In this document: in pieces, positions 23,881 to 35,434 of the stretch
How positions within the stretch are numbered: the first letter of the stretch is position 1
How the letters are laid out: every line of letters begins with the position of its first letter
Position numbers and translations under genes: made by a program
From: Gossypium raimondii
Lineage: Eukaryota > Streptophyta > Magnoliopsida > Malvales > Malvaceae
Assembly (NCBI RefSeq): GCF_025698545.1
Contig: NC_068576.1
Span: 1,371,501-1,435,500, forward strand
Direction: 5' to 3'
DNA length: 64,000 nt
Notes under the pieces: generated by a model
What the model saw: the letters and a program-made list of their open reading frames with translations, nothing else
What the model was told of the DNA's origin: nothing
Database searches by the model: none

Positions 23881-24545
23881 CTTCTCATCTCTCTCTCTTT
23901 TCCATCCTCTAACATGATATAATTAAAAAAATTCCCCAACTTGCAGTAATATACCATTGGGTTGGGGATATATATAGCTATTTGATCACATCAAAGAGAA
24001 TGACTCCACCAAATAAAATATTATTTTTTTAAAATTTAAAATTAAAAAACAACACATTAAAAATACACAATATACTAGTGACATCATTTTATATGACTCC
24101 ACCAAATAAAATATTAAAATTTTAAAATAATAAAACACATTAAAAAACCCTTACATACAGTGGTGGTGCCATTTAGAATGACTCCACCCAATAAAAAAAA
24201 TCTTTTTATAATTTTAAATTTTAAAAAAATAAAAAAAAATTGCGCTGACACATTCAAAAGTGTTGGTGCCAAACTTTTTGGCTCCGCCATATTTATTTTT
24301 TGACCCCCTAATTTTTTAGAAATAACAATATTTTTTTAATATTTATACAAGTGACGTCATTCTATATAGCTCCAGAAAAAAATAAATATTTTATTAGGTT
24401 TGCTGATGTGACATGTTGGTGGTACCAAACTCTTTTGACTCCACCAATTTTTATTGTAGATTTCAAGCCATTTATGCGTATAATAAAAAAAAAGTGGGCT
24501 ATTTTCATAATTAATCAAAATTTTAGGGTCATTTGTATAAAAAAA
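23761..24545 (-). repeat. Right terminal inverted repeat of the PMD element
   Basis: Reverse complement of the left arm. It keeps the site without the MITE (minus-strand AGAGGATGGAAAAGAGAGAG), showing the unoccupied state of the position filled in the left arm. Confidence 0.8.
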
Positions 24546-24547
24546 CC

Positions 24548-25688
24548 TTCTTTTTCTTAAATCTTCAACAAATCTGCCCGCCGTCATTCCTTTTCCTTTG
24601 ATCTTTATAAGAATTTCAGCTTGAGAAGACTGAAGAGAAGCAGGTTATTCCAGAACCTAAAGTTGAAACAAGGAGGAATTTCCCTGGGTAATAAACCTTC
24701 AACGAAGAAGGACTGAGACAACTTCAAAGATTTGAAACATTTTAGTTTTTACATGTTTTTTTTTTTTTTTTTGTTTATCCGACTAGTTTTTTAAGGTTGC
24801 TTTTAATCTTTTAATTTATTTGTCTTATTTTGGGTTTGGTACTTGGGTTTAGTAATTTTAAGGGGTTTGGGCCTAGTTTAGGTTGGTTTTTTTTCTTGGT
24901 TTCCAAAATATAAAAACATCGGTTTTTTATTGATTCATTCAATCTGTGATTTACAATTCAATCATGATTCGTGGTTTGACTGGTTTTCCACTTAGTTTGG
25001 ATTGGTATATCGTCTAGTTTAGTCCGGTTTCAACAACCTTAGTTATTGTCAGTTTGTTGCATCAGAGATGAGATTTATGGGTCTCTAGTCTCCGCTGTTT
25101 AATCAGAGCGGATAGGAATGACGAAACATAAATAACTCTTCTAATTTAGTTTGCATGATAGAAAACGACGTTTATCAATTAGGCAATGATTCTCTTGTCA
25201 GGCCAACCTATACTCATATTGCTCCAAAACAAAGCCACAAGAGAATGTTGCAATGTTGTTTCTCGAGAAAATATCCTTCTTCAAATCTCAATAAGTTGGA
25301 AACCATTACAATACGATTAGATATTGTAATTCAAAGGTTCTAAGATTTTAGGGTTTAGAAAAAAAATGTAACATTGTTTGTTTTTGTTGTTGATGAAAAC
25401 TAGCAACTATGATTGTTTACTTATAGGTTTCATTTTTAGGGTTTATTTAGAGTTTTTTTTTGTAAAGTCGGCATCCATGGGTGCTGAGTTGAATTAAGAT
25501 TTTGTTAAACTTATATCAAATTACGTTATTTATTATTTGTTTTTTGTAACTCATATTCTAAATCGATACATATGAATATCAAGTTTAAGGTTCACTACTA
25601 CTAAAACTGTTTCAATTTTAATTTACATAAATTGTTTAATTTTCAAATATTTTCACTTGAATTCGAGAACTATATATGTTGAGATCTT
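24548..25688. other. Intergenic; possible 3'-exon relic at 24616-24690
   Basis: After the PMD element, 'gaatttcag' is followed by an open stretch encoding LEKTEEKQVIPEPKVETRRN, then FPG and two stop codons. It reads like the last exon of a gene, with an acceptor site and a charged, Pro-containing tail. I do not recognise the protein and see no upstream exons. The remainder (24700-25688) is T-rich DNA without a gene. Confidence 0.3.
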
Positions 25689-25997
25689 TTATTCATATGG
25701 GGCAAGAAAAGCTTGATACCTAGTATACTCAACACCCACTGATATTGCCATTAAAACTTCAATAGAGTTAGGGTACAACACCAAGCCAGTGGAATCAACT
25801 AACAAAAGAGAAGTTAGCACAAAGGCAGCTTCATTGCATATTACAGTAACATCATAACATGGAATAAAATCTGAGGAAGACGGAAATTGAAAAATGCTTC
25901 CTTTTCGTGCCGTAGCATCGGCACAGCGGTTCGCCTCTCTAAAGACGTGCTTCAACGTCCATTGCTGGAAATGGCGTTTGAGAGTCTTGCAATACAC
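25689..25997 (-). pseudogene. RNase H-like domain fragment (non-LTR retroelement type)
   Basis: A minus-strand frame contains QQWTLKHVFREANRCADATA, matching the C-terminal helix region of plant RNase H-like domains (RVT_3, usual form HVxREANxxADxLA) that end LINE-type polyproteins or derived genes. The Leu of the usual ADALAR is Thr here. About 100 residues remain against about 130 for the domain alone, and the catalytic N-terminal acidic residues are missing. No reverse transcriptase or upstream exon is seen nearby. It is probably a retroelement relic. Confidence 0.55.
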
Positions 25998-25999
25998 AA

Positions 26000-26447
26000 C
26001 AAGGGATCTTTGAGTACTTAGGGTTAAATTTCATCATGTACAATTGTCATACATGGATCTCAGTCCTACCATATGTTATTGTCATATGCAGGTTGTAGTT
26101 CAGTGAATCAATTTTAGTTCGAACTAATTTGATTTAATTTTACTTTACAAGTGTCCTACCATATATTGATGAATTTAAAATTTAATTGAAAAATAGTTAA
26201 TTAATAGAGAAGAAAAAGAAATAAATTATTATTTAAAATTATTTATAGAAGGTGTGAGTTGAATAGAAAGAAGGGAAAGTGACACAAATGTCGTCCTAGC
26301 CTACCATTTGTAAGGAAAAAAACTGTATAAATACTTAAAAAGAAAAGTTTATAACAACGTATTTAAATCCATTAATAATAATATCATTTAATAGTAGTTA
26401 CTAAGAGAGCAGTTAGTCCACGTTACGGATTTGGATGAAGGAAGAAG
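26000..26447 (+). promoter_or_regulatory. CLC-e upstream region
   Basis: AT-rich 450 bp between the RNase H relic and the CLC-e start. A TATA-like 'tgtataaatac' occurs at about 26325, roughly 120 bp before the ATG. No other site can be supported. Confidence 0.35.
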
Positions 26448-29400
26448 ATGGCTTTAGCTAGCGTGCTACGGTTGTTTCCCTCCTCACCACCACACCTTTC
26501 CCCACTTCTCTGCAAATCCCCGCCCCCTTTTCCGTTCAACAGCAACCGTTTCTCCTCTTCCCCCTTTCCCATTTTAAACCAACGCTCCTCTTTCGTCACT
26601 GCTGCCCTACCCGACTCCGCTGACGAACAAACCGTCGTCTCCGTTGATTCTGTTGTCTCCGAAGATAATTTCAACGATCCTAGGGTCATCGTTTCGGCTT
26701 GCTTGGTCGGTGTTTTTACGGGAATCGCCGTCGTTTTGTTTAACAACGGCGTGCATGAGATTCGCGACTTTTTCTGGGACGGGATTCCTTACAGAGGTGC
26801 TTCCTGGTTGCGAGAGGAGCCTCTCGACTCCGTTTGGGTACGTGTTATTTTTGTGCCTGCTTGCGGCGGTTTAATCGTCAGCGTCTTGAACGCTGCTAGG
26901 AACGCCGTTTCGGAAGCTAGTTATAGCGCCAAAGCTGCGTTGGGTTCTGTTTTGAAAGCTTTAGCGGCTTGTGTCACGCTCGGGACTGGCAATTCCTTAG
27001 GACCTGAAGGTCCAAGCGTTGAGATTGGTTCCTCCATTGCTAAAGAAATCCATTCTCTTTTGGATAAAAATCCTCAAACCAAGCTCTCCCTTTTGGCTGC
27101 TGGCTCAGCTGCTGGAATCTCATCTGGTTCGTTTTTGAAATTTTATACGGTAATTCTTTTGGAATTGAATCTCTTTAATTAATTTACTTTGTTCTATATG
27201 TATCTTCAGGTTTCAATGCCGCCGTTGCTGGTTGCTTTTTCGCCGTTGAGTCGGTTTTGTGGCCATCATCGCCGGCGGATTCATCAGTGTCACTTACTAA
27301 CACAACTTCGATGGTAATTCTCAGTGCAGTTATCGCTTCCGTGATCTCTGAAGTTGGTCTTGGTTCTGAACCTGCCTTTAAGGTTCCTGAGTATGATTTC
27401 CGGTCTCCTGGTGGTAAATTTCTTAAATTATCTTCATCATTTGAAACTGTATTCTTTTTATGTTTCTCATGCTAATTGGATCAGAACTTTTTTCTTATTT
27501 TCAGAACTTCCACTTTATTTATTGCTGGGTCTTCTTTGTGGCTTGGTTTCATTGGCTTTTTCTAAATTGACATCTTACTTACTGGGTGTTGTGGACAATC
27601 TTAACAAGGATGTTGGGATACCAAAGCCTGTGTTTCCTATAGTTGGGGGACTAACTGTTGGTGTAATAGCCTTGGCATATCCTGAAATTCTGTACTGGGG
27701 TTTCGATAATGTCGATCTTTTGTTAGAATCTCGGCCATTCGTCAAAGGTCTTTCGGGTGATCTCTTGTTTCAGCTGGTGGCAGTCAAGATTATTGCAACT
27801 TCTTTGTGCCGGGCCTTTGGGTTAGTAGGAGGGTATTATGCCCCTTCACTTTTTATTGGTGCAGCAACTGGGATGGCATATGGGAAATTCATTAGTTTCG
27901 CAATTGCTCAGTCTGATCCAGCTATTCACCTTTCAATCTTGGAAGTGGCCTCACCACAAGCATATGGCCTGGTAATTTTCTGTGAATAGTGGTTAGATGA
28001 ATTTTTGTTTGTGAAGGAAATTTAGAATAGAAAATATCTGTTGCTGGATCTGGACTTTATGTTCACTAATCTACTACATTAGAATAGAACAATAAACAAT
28101 GATGTGGTTGACCATTATGCAGCGCCTTTTTCAGGTTGGCATGGCTGCAATGCTTGCAGGGGTCTGTCAGGTACCTCTCACTGCAGTTCTGCTTCTGTTT
28201 GAGTTGACTCAGGATTATCGGATAGTTTTGCCTTTACTAGGAGCTGTTGGGCTTTCTTCTTGGATTACTTCTGGACAGATGAAAAGAAAGGATGTTAAAG
28301 GGACCAAAGCGCTTGAAGATGGAAACAGATATACAATTCAACAGCCAGAAGAATCAGATAATACAACTAGTCTATCTTCTACCGAGGCGCCACCTTATTT
28401 CAATAACCTTTGTGAAGTTGAAAGTTCACTCTGCATTGATGATTCCAGCATTAGAACCAAGGATTTAGAGAAGAGAATTTTTGTTAAAGAAGCCATGAGG
28501 ACGAGATATGTGACAGTAATGACGAGTACTTTACTTACGGAAGCAGTGACTCTTATGCTTACGGAAAAGCAGTCTTGTGCAATAATTGTTGATAATGACA
28601 ACCTTTTATTGGGTTTGTTGACACTAACAGATATTCATGAGTTCAGCAAATTTGCAAAAGACAAAAGTTTGGACTCCAAGGTATGGTGCACTCTTCAATT
28701 TATTTCAAGTTTTCAAGAATAACGTGCTTTAACAACTTATAGTCTGGCATGTTACAATTCAAGGGACAAGGGGGGAAAGGAAAACACAGATTTACTCAGT
28801 AAGAGGGAGGAAGAAGTGATGAAAATTGAGCTATGTCCCCTCTCACGGAAATGCTAAAGTTGTTCCCATTGCAACTCAAAATAGATTAAAATTAACTTCA
28901 ACATAGGATTTTCTCTTGTGGTTGTTCTTTCTTCGGGGGTACAATGGTAAAGTTGGAAGATTGAAATTCATCTGAGTCAATTGGTATATGTAAAGCTTTC
29001 TGCTTCACCATATCTTGAAATCACCATCTTAGGTGTACATCCACACCAAAGATGCGTTAAAATCACACTGTTGTTTAATTCCAGTTCATTTCTATGATTC
29101 TTACACCACCGACTTATTAATAATCCCTGCTATAGGTGCTTTTGGTATCTGAAATATGTTCATCAGATGGTGCAAAATGTAAAGTGCCATGGACAGCTAC
29201 ACCTACTATGGATATTCTGTCTGCAGAAATGATCATGAATAAATATGATCTGAGTCATGTTCCAGTGATATCTGAGCGTGTCAAAGACTGCAGAGGGCAG
29301 CCAATTGGCCTTCTGGACAGAGAATGTATCAGTCTTACTTGCAGGTTTGTAACTAAATCTTTGAACTGCTTCTGTTGTGTCTCTTTTAACTATTACATTG

Positions 29401-29778
29401 ATTGTCCACCGACTCTTTAGTAGGCTAACCTTAGACATATTTACAAATTAGCCTATATTATCTGCAAATGGCCATGTTTTAGAGTGGCATATTCATTATA
29501 TATCCATTTCTTTCCCAATGCATAGTTTGACTTACGGCAATGATATTAGACATTTGTATCTTAAAGTAGTAGTAGTAGTAGAGCAAATTGCGGGTTTTAA
29601 ATTTTATATTTAGATGGAAAATCCAAGGATATGCCTTTTTTTGACTGATGGGTGGCGCACACCGCTGCGGGGGAGGGTGTTTTTTATTCTTTTAATTATT
29701 TTTAATTTTTTTTACTGCAGAGCCTTGGCCACAAGAGAATCTCTTGATTTTGACACAGTAAAGGCAATTGTGGAATAA
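26448..29778 (+). CDS. CLC-e: Chloride channel/transporter CLC-e, chloroplastic
   Basis: CLC-family anion transporter; the Arabidopsis CLC-e orthologue is in thylakoid membranes and helps regulate plastid ion balance. Six coding exons: 26448-27126, 27210-27413, 27505-27971, 28135-28680, 29136-29344 and 29721-29778. All introns are GT-AG and the sum is 720 residues (Arabidopsis is about 710). Residues 1-55 are Ser/Pro-rich with few acidic residues, as in a chloroplast transit peptide. CLC motifs are GNSLGPEGPSVEIG (181-194, with the gating Glu at 187 in GPEGP) and GGYYAP (403-408). Two CBS domains follow, at about 566-622 and 645-702. The selectivity-filter region reads GTGNS rather than GSGIP, as in the CLC-e/f branch. 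The ATG at 26448 starts the only frame giving a transit peptide. The gene is intact. Confidence 0.95.
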
Positions 29779-31028
29779 GGGTGAAGCTTAACCCCGTACA
29801 TGATATAGGACGAGACAGTGATTGACATGGAAAATTTTTTTTGTACTTTGATTTCAATTATTGGTGATCCTTCCAATTTAGCCTTGGAAAACGGAATTGG
29901 CTGTGTGGCCAAAATCTTCTTTCTCAAATAGAGCCATCAGTTGGAGGGAAGCTAAAACACACACCAGATAACCACTGGGACCTGGGATATGGTCCGACTT
30001 TCCTATGCATGGCTGGACCAACTGGAAGGGCTCTGTTATACTTATTTTTCTTCAAGCTGGGAGATGATTAGCCAACATAGCTGCCTTAGGATGTTCAGGA
30101 CCATCAAACCGTTCACAGCCCCGAAGGTCTAAGATTTTGCAGGCTGGGGCTACGAACAATTGGCAAAAGAGAATTGTTCAAATAGGATTCTTACATTGGG
30201 TATAATAGTCCTGTCCGAAATTTTTTTCTTATGTTAGCTATTTTCGTGATTTCTCTACCTTACACTACACTCAGTAAAGGTAGCTACACCACAACAGGTA
30301 TATACTTTGTCGTGCTTTTAATGTTCTATCGAAGGACTTAGCAAATCATCATGGGGGAGAGATTCAAACACGATGTTCCATGTCTGTATAATCATACCGA
30401 TTGAGAGAGCCTACTGAACGCCCAATTTTGGGACAAGTATTTTACTGTCTCCAACATCAGCAGTACCAATCACTGTAAATGCACAACACATTCTTTATTA
30501 AATTTTTAGTTGTATGCTGACTTGTATTGATGGTTATTTCATGAATCACCATTGTTTTCGACAATGATTAAAACTTCTCGACTCGTTAAAACTTTGAAAT
30601 CTTGATGCATTCTGAAGCGTTGAGAGATTGTCAAGTAACTTCTTATGTACGTCAATGTTTGAATTCATGTAACATATTTAAAGGGTATAATCTAGGTGTA
30701 AAACTCTTCATTTGCCATCAGAAACATTAAAACGAAACAGGTGGCTAAAACGCTTTAATCAGAGATTTTTAGCATACCCCATTTAACGTATTTGGCATTG
30801 GCATTTGCCCAAACCCTTTGTGTTTTTGGCAGTTAAATTATAAAACTAGGAGTAGGTAAGTCAAACCAAACTTGTTAAATACCAGCAAAATGATGTTCAA
30901 AGCTCACAAGCATCGAGTGGCTTACCTTCTCCAATCCAACCTCAATTCTCAACTATCAAGGCATTGAGTGCAATGGTCCAAATATAAAAAGCAACCATTG
31001 CATGATATTTGATTATAGGGAAGTGGAA
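29779..31028. other. CLC-e 3' region and TKPR1 upstream region
   Basis: No gene seen. 'AAATATAAAAAGCAACC' at about 30978 is a good TATA-like element some 50 bp before the TKPR1 start codon. Nothing else is recognisable in the 1.2 kb. Confidence 0.45.
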
Positions 31029-32768
31029 ATGGAGTGGGTGAAAGGTGGCAAAGTTTGCGTTACGGGTGCTGCTGGTTTCTTGGCTTCTTGGCTGGTTAAG
31101 CGTCTTCTTTTGTCGGGTTATCATGTGATTGGCACGGTTAGGGATCCAGGTCTGTACGTTTCCATTACACCTTCAACTGTTTAATGCATTTGCCTCGCTT
31201 CATTTTCATTTGTCTGGTTATCTGTGCACGGAGCAGCAAATGAGAAGAAATTAGCCCACCTCTGGAGGCTTGATGGAGCCAAGGAGAGACTCAAATTGGT
31301 GAGGGCCGATCTACTGGAAGAAGGAAGCTTTGACGATGCAATCATGGGGTGTCAAGGCGTTTTCCACACTGCTTCTCCCGTCATAAAACCTTCCTTTGAC
31401 CCCAAGGCATATGTTCTTCTATTTTTGACCTAGTAAATCAAGTACCAATATTCCTGAATTTTCAAAACAAAGATATTTTACAATCCATGAAACAAAAAAG
31501 GACATAGGGAATACTTACATTTTGTCAGTGCCCGCAAACTAGTACAGGGAGTAATTTTGAAAGCAGCAAATTTGCCTTCCAGGGCTCATGAACATCCAAG
31601 GAAGTCAGGTCTAGACTATATATATATACATATTTGCAGATGTATACAGCTACATAAGAAGAAGATAATTTATTCTATACTTTACGGGTTTGCTATTAAT
31701 GTAAACGGTTTAATGGTGAGGAATTATTTTATTTCCTGGTTGTAATGTGATTTTCACTTTCAACATCAGACGGAAATCCTGGAACCGGCTGTGAAGGGCA
31801 CATTGAATGTGCTAGGCTCATGTAAGAAGAACCCATCTCTCAGACGTGTAGTTCTCACATCGTCGTCTTCAACTGTGAGGGCTAGAGATGATTTTAACTA
31901 CAAAATTCCCCTTGATGAGTCCTCTTGGAGCTCCCTTGAACTCTGCGCGACTTTGCAGGTAACCTTCTCAATTCTCATCATTTCTTTTGAATTAACTCAA
32001 ATACGGATTTTCACGAGAATGATTCTTTGTTTATTACGCAATTAATCGACCAAAACATGTTCTGTTGTCTACGCTTGTACTAGTGTTTTCGTATCATACC
32101 AAGCTGACTGTTCCTTTTTGATACTGAAAATGGAAATTGGGTGCGTTTCAAAGGTTTGGTATGCATTAGCAAAAACCCAAGCTGAGAAGGCTGCATGGGA
32201 GTTCTGTAATGAGAATAAGATTGATCTGGTCACTGTCCTTCCGGCCTTCGTCATCGGTCCCAGTCTGCCACCCGGTCTATGTTCCACTGCATCCGACGTC
32301 CTTGCCTTACTTAAAGGTATTGAAACAAATCATTTCATCATAAAGGCTTCTTATAATAATCCACATTCATGATTGGTTCACCAAGGTATTCGTCCATGTG
32401 AACAAACAGGGGAAACCGAGCAATTTCAGTGGCATGGGAGGATGGGATACGTTCACATTGATGATGTTGCACTTTGCCATATCCTTGTCTACGAGCATGA
32501 AGGTGCAAGTGGGCGATACCTTTGCAGTTCAACGGTGATCGACAATGACGAGTTAGTATCGATCTTATCAGCTCGTTATCCATCACTCCCTATTCCTAAG
32601 GGATTTGCGAAACTAGACAGACCGTACTATGAATTCGATACATCCAAGATAAGAAGTTTAGGATTCAAATTCAGGCCTATTGAAGAAATGTTCGATGATT
32701 GCATTGAATCACTAGTGGAGAAGGGCCTTCTCTCTCTTCATTCTGCCCATCAGAGACCACTTTCTTAG
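31029..32768 (+). CDS. TKPR1: Tetraketide alpha-pyrone reductase 1 (DRL1-like)
   Basis: NADPH-dependent reductase of the CCR/DFR short-chain superfamily. TKPR1/DRL1 reduces tetraketide alpha-pyrones in the tapetum to make sporopollenin precursors for the pollen wall. Five exons: 31029-31149, 31237-31406, 31770-31958, 32154-32316 and 32410-32768, giving 333 residues (Arabidopsis 326). The NADPH-binding GAAGFLAS lies at residues 13-20 and catalytic YALAK at 163-167 (Tyr163, Lys167), with a Ser-rich stretch at 128-131. The family sequence [16 protein letters not shown]-like region is conserved ([18 protein letters not shown]). Intron 2 appears to use a GC donor (AAG|GCATAT); a GT donor four bases on would add one or two residues. 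The start [13 protein letters not shown] matches the family N-terminus. A disabled tandem copy lies 7.1 kb downstream. Confidence 0.93.
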
Positions 32769-33961
32769 TCTAAATTTATCAGTTTTAATCAGCTTAAAGT
32801 TTGATGTTGGTACAAGTTTTACGAAACGAAATGTAAGGATTACACTTCCTCTTACTAATAAGCTTTTCATTTATGGGGAAGAATAAGAGAAGTCGATTTT
32901 ATTTCATTTTGGGGGAACCAACACTTTTTCTTTTTTAACCTTTTTAGATAATCACTCTTAAATTAAATCCTAAATTTTTAACCAACAATTAAAAGAAAAA
33001 AATTTCGGTTAACTGACCAAATTAACCGAAAAAATTTCGGTTCGATTAAAAGTTAAAAATTTTAAAAGATCGGTTAATTCGGTTAATGTTATTTCGGGTC
33101 GGTTAACCGGCTGAACACCTTTATCCACGATATGTGCCGATTTCTATTAAAAGATAATTTTTTTAATATAATATTAAGTAGAGATGAGATGACATAATTT
33201 TAATCCGTATTAAATAATTCGACAAAAATTTAAAGCATACAAATCAAAATGTTAGAACTTCTAAACAAGATGGTATCAATTTAAATAATATTTTGGTTTA
33301 TTTATAGCGACAACAAATATAAGTATTTTGTGTAATAAGAAACTAGATATTATTGAGTTCAAAATTTGTGTAATTTTTGCTTTTCTATTATAAAGATGAC
33401 CATCCATGTAGTTGATTGTTTCTTTGGTAACTGTCACAATTTGCGCACATACATGCAGCACATGTGTATGCTGCTGGGTTTCTAGTTTCATTACTAGGTT
33501 TTTTTGTTATGGTGTTTAGTTGTAAATGAACTAAGTTGGTAGATTAAAGAAAAAGTCATGCACATAAGATAGGGGTCGCCTTTAAAGCCTAGAGTTGAGA
33601 CAATTAATTTTTATTTGAAATTTTATAGGCTCTATGGTACAGGTTTTAAATAAATAGGAAATATAGTTTAACAGCCCTATTCTGTAATGACGCTTGTATT
33701 CGGATTCGGTGATCGGGTCGGGTAAGGGTGTTATACATCTTGCAAATAAGTGGGGTTAGGTGTATTTGGTGAAAACAAGTGACTTATATTGTAATCTTTT
33801 GATGAATGAAAAATTGAGAGAGACAGAGCAAATAATGTAGATTAGTTCAGGCTACATTCTTTGGCTCGTTTTCATTTTTTGCTTTCTCCTTTCTTTGCTT
33901 AAGCATCAAAAGCATTGTAGCAATTTTGAATCGACTATTTGTTGTTTAAAATGATTCTTTG
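32769..33961. other. Intergenic, with a hAT-MITE-like fragment at 33003-33125
   Basis: No gene seen. 33003-33125 repeats CGGTTAA/TTAACCG motifs (for example TCGGTTAATTCGGTTAA and CGGTTAACCGGCTGAACACC), the composition of a common plant hAT-type non-autonomous repeat, but only one end is present. 33680-33735 ('cggtgatcgggtcgggtaagggtgttata') looks like the end of another retroelement. Confidence 0.4.
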
Positions 33962-35281
33962 TGATAAGTGTTAAAAGTAATATGTTTTAACCTCGTTCTT
34001 AATGCATTTTTAGGTGATTATTCGATGTTAATTGTGAATTAAATGCTCCTAATCCTTTAAATTCATGTTTTAATGCTTAATAGAGCACTTGAGGGCAAAA
34101 GGAGCAAAAAAACGAGAGAAAACTGGAGCGTTGGAGCAAGCTGTAGGAGCCACACGGGCCGAACCATGCCACATGGCTATACCACACGATCGTGTGACCC
34201 ATACGGGTGTATGGTAGGTCGTGTCGATTTCAAGGGATTTCACATCGAACAACGAAAAATCATGGGCTGAATCATTCCACACGGCCGTGTCGATTTCACG
34301 GGATTTCACACCGAACAGCGAAAAATCACAATTTTTAGGTTTTTCGGGCATTTTAAGACGTATATATGACAAAAATAAGAAGATAGGAGGGAACCATCAT
34401 AGAATATTCAAGAAAACAACTCTAAAAACACCATTGAAGCCGACTCTGAAGCAGATTTCTGTCAAGATTGAAGATTCCCTATTGATTTCTTAGGAGATTA
34501 TCATAGATTTCTTTATTTCTTTCGGTTATACTGTCTTTTGGATGTTTTTATTTTTAAGCATGAACTAATTTTCTAAATACCTAGGGAGATGAACTCTATA
34601 ACAGATTCTATCGTTTGATTTTTATTTTATGCAATAAATACTTAGTTTCTTATTCTCAATTATATGTGCTTAATTCTTAATTTAATATATCTAGATTATT
34701 GATCCATGTTCAATATGTGCTTAAATCGGTGGTTGAATAGACTGTGTTTAAGAGTAGATCTTGTGTAATTAAGTGGAGTTGCATGCAATCCTAGAAATAG
34801 AATGATATAAATCTACCAGATTAGAGTCAAATCTAATAGGGGAACCCATAACACGAGTTAATACGATAATAGAGGTTTTAATTAGAAAGAAATTTCAATT
34901 AATCAACCTAGAGTCAGTGACTTTTATACTCGAAAGAGATATTTGCATAATTTAGAGATTTCTATGGATCAAGATACTGAGTAAAGAAATTGCGTAATTT
35001 AGATTGATACTGACAAATTATTTCCTGGGTATTGTTTCGCTTCTTGGTTGTTAATTGATTATTTTCGTGTTTTGTTCTTTGTTGTGCTCATTATTTAATT
35101 AATTTAATTAATTTTAGTTTTATATCAATCACTCAAATTATTCGGTTAAATAAAAGAAAGACGGTAATTACTAATACTTTTAGTCTTTGTGGGAATGATA
35201 TCTTTTCTCATTGTAACTATACTATTAATTGATAGATGCACTTGTCTTAGTCAAAATTTTAGTGAGCTCCATGACTCATCA
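33962..35281 (+). repeat. 5' LTR of an Athila-like gypsy element
   Basis: The LTR is inferred to start TGATAAGTGTTAAAAG and end GACTCATCA directly before a primer-binding-like site. About 34140-34320 has repeated 'cacacggccgtgt' / 'gtgtcgatttcacgggatttcaca' segments, a palindromic style I know from cotton LTRs. The left border could be 33960 or 33962. No right-hand partner LTR is in the window. Confidence 0.55.
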
Positions 35282-35283
35282 AG

Positions 35284-35306
35284 TTTTTGGCGTTGTTATC
35301 GGGGAC
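35284..35306 (+). promoter_or_regulatory. Primer-binding-like site of the Athila-like element
   Basis: TTTTTGGCGTTGTTATCGGGGAC just after the LTR resembles the TGGCGCCGTTGCCGGGGA site of Athila-type elements, with transitions at likely methylated C positions. It would have primed minus-strand synthesis. Confidence 0.6.
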
Positions 35307-35434
35307 TAAAATATTAAGAAAAAATTATTTCTATTAATTTAGCCATTTTTATTTTTATTTTAATATTTTTGTTTTTAATTTAATTGTTTCATTTTGATTT
35401 TTCTTTTATTTGATTCTTACAGCTTTTTTGGTTT

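Larger units (their letters stand above)
20481..24547. mobile_element. Mutator-like element carrying a plant mobile domain gene
   Basis: Long inverted arms bound a 4-kb element. The outermost sequence GTTTTTTATACAAATGACCC (20482) is matched on the minus strand from 24547. The arms stay alignable for about 700-780 bp: 20483-21839, interrupted by a MITE, and 23761-24545. They share landmarks such as AAAATTGGTGGAGTCA, CCACCAACATG and GGTCAAAAAATAAATAT. The flanks TTCTTTTTTC (20471-20480) and TTCTTTTTCT (24548-24557) are a plausible imperfect 9-10 bp duplication. The only cargo recognised is a PMD pseudogene next to the right arm. No MURA transposase is seen, so the element is non-autonomous. The centre (21840-23160) is AT-rich with no gene. 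Confidence 0.8.

Noticed and set aside
32338-32586. Identical 82-residue minus-strand frames here and at 39635-39883
   Set aside because: They are antisense shadows of TKPR1 exons 4-5; their identity only reflects the gene-conversion tract.
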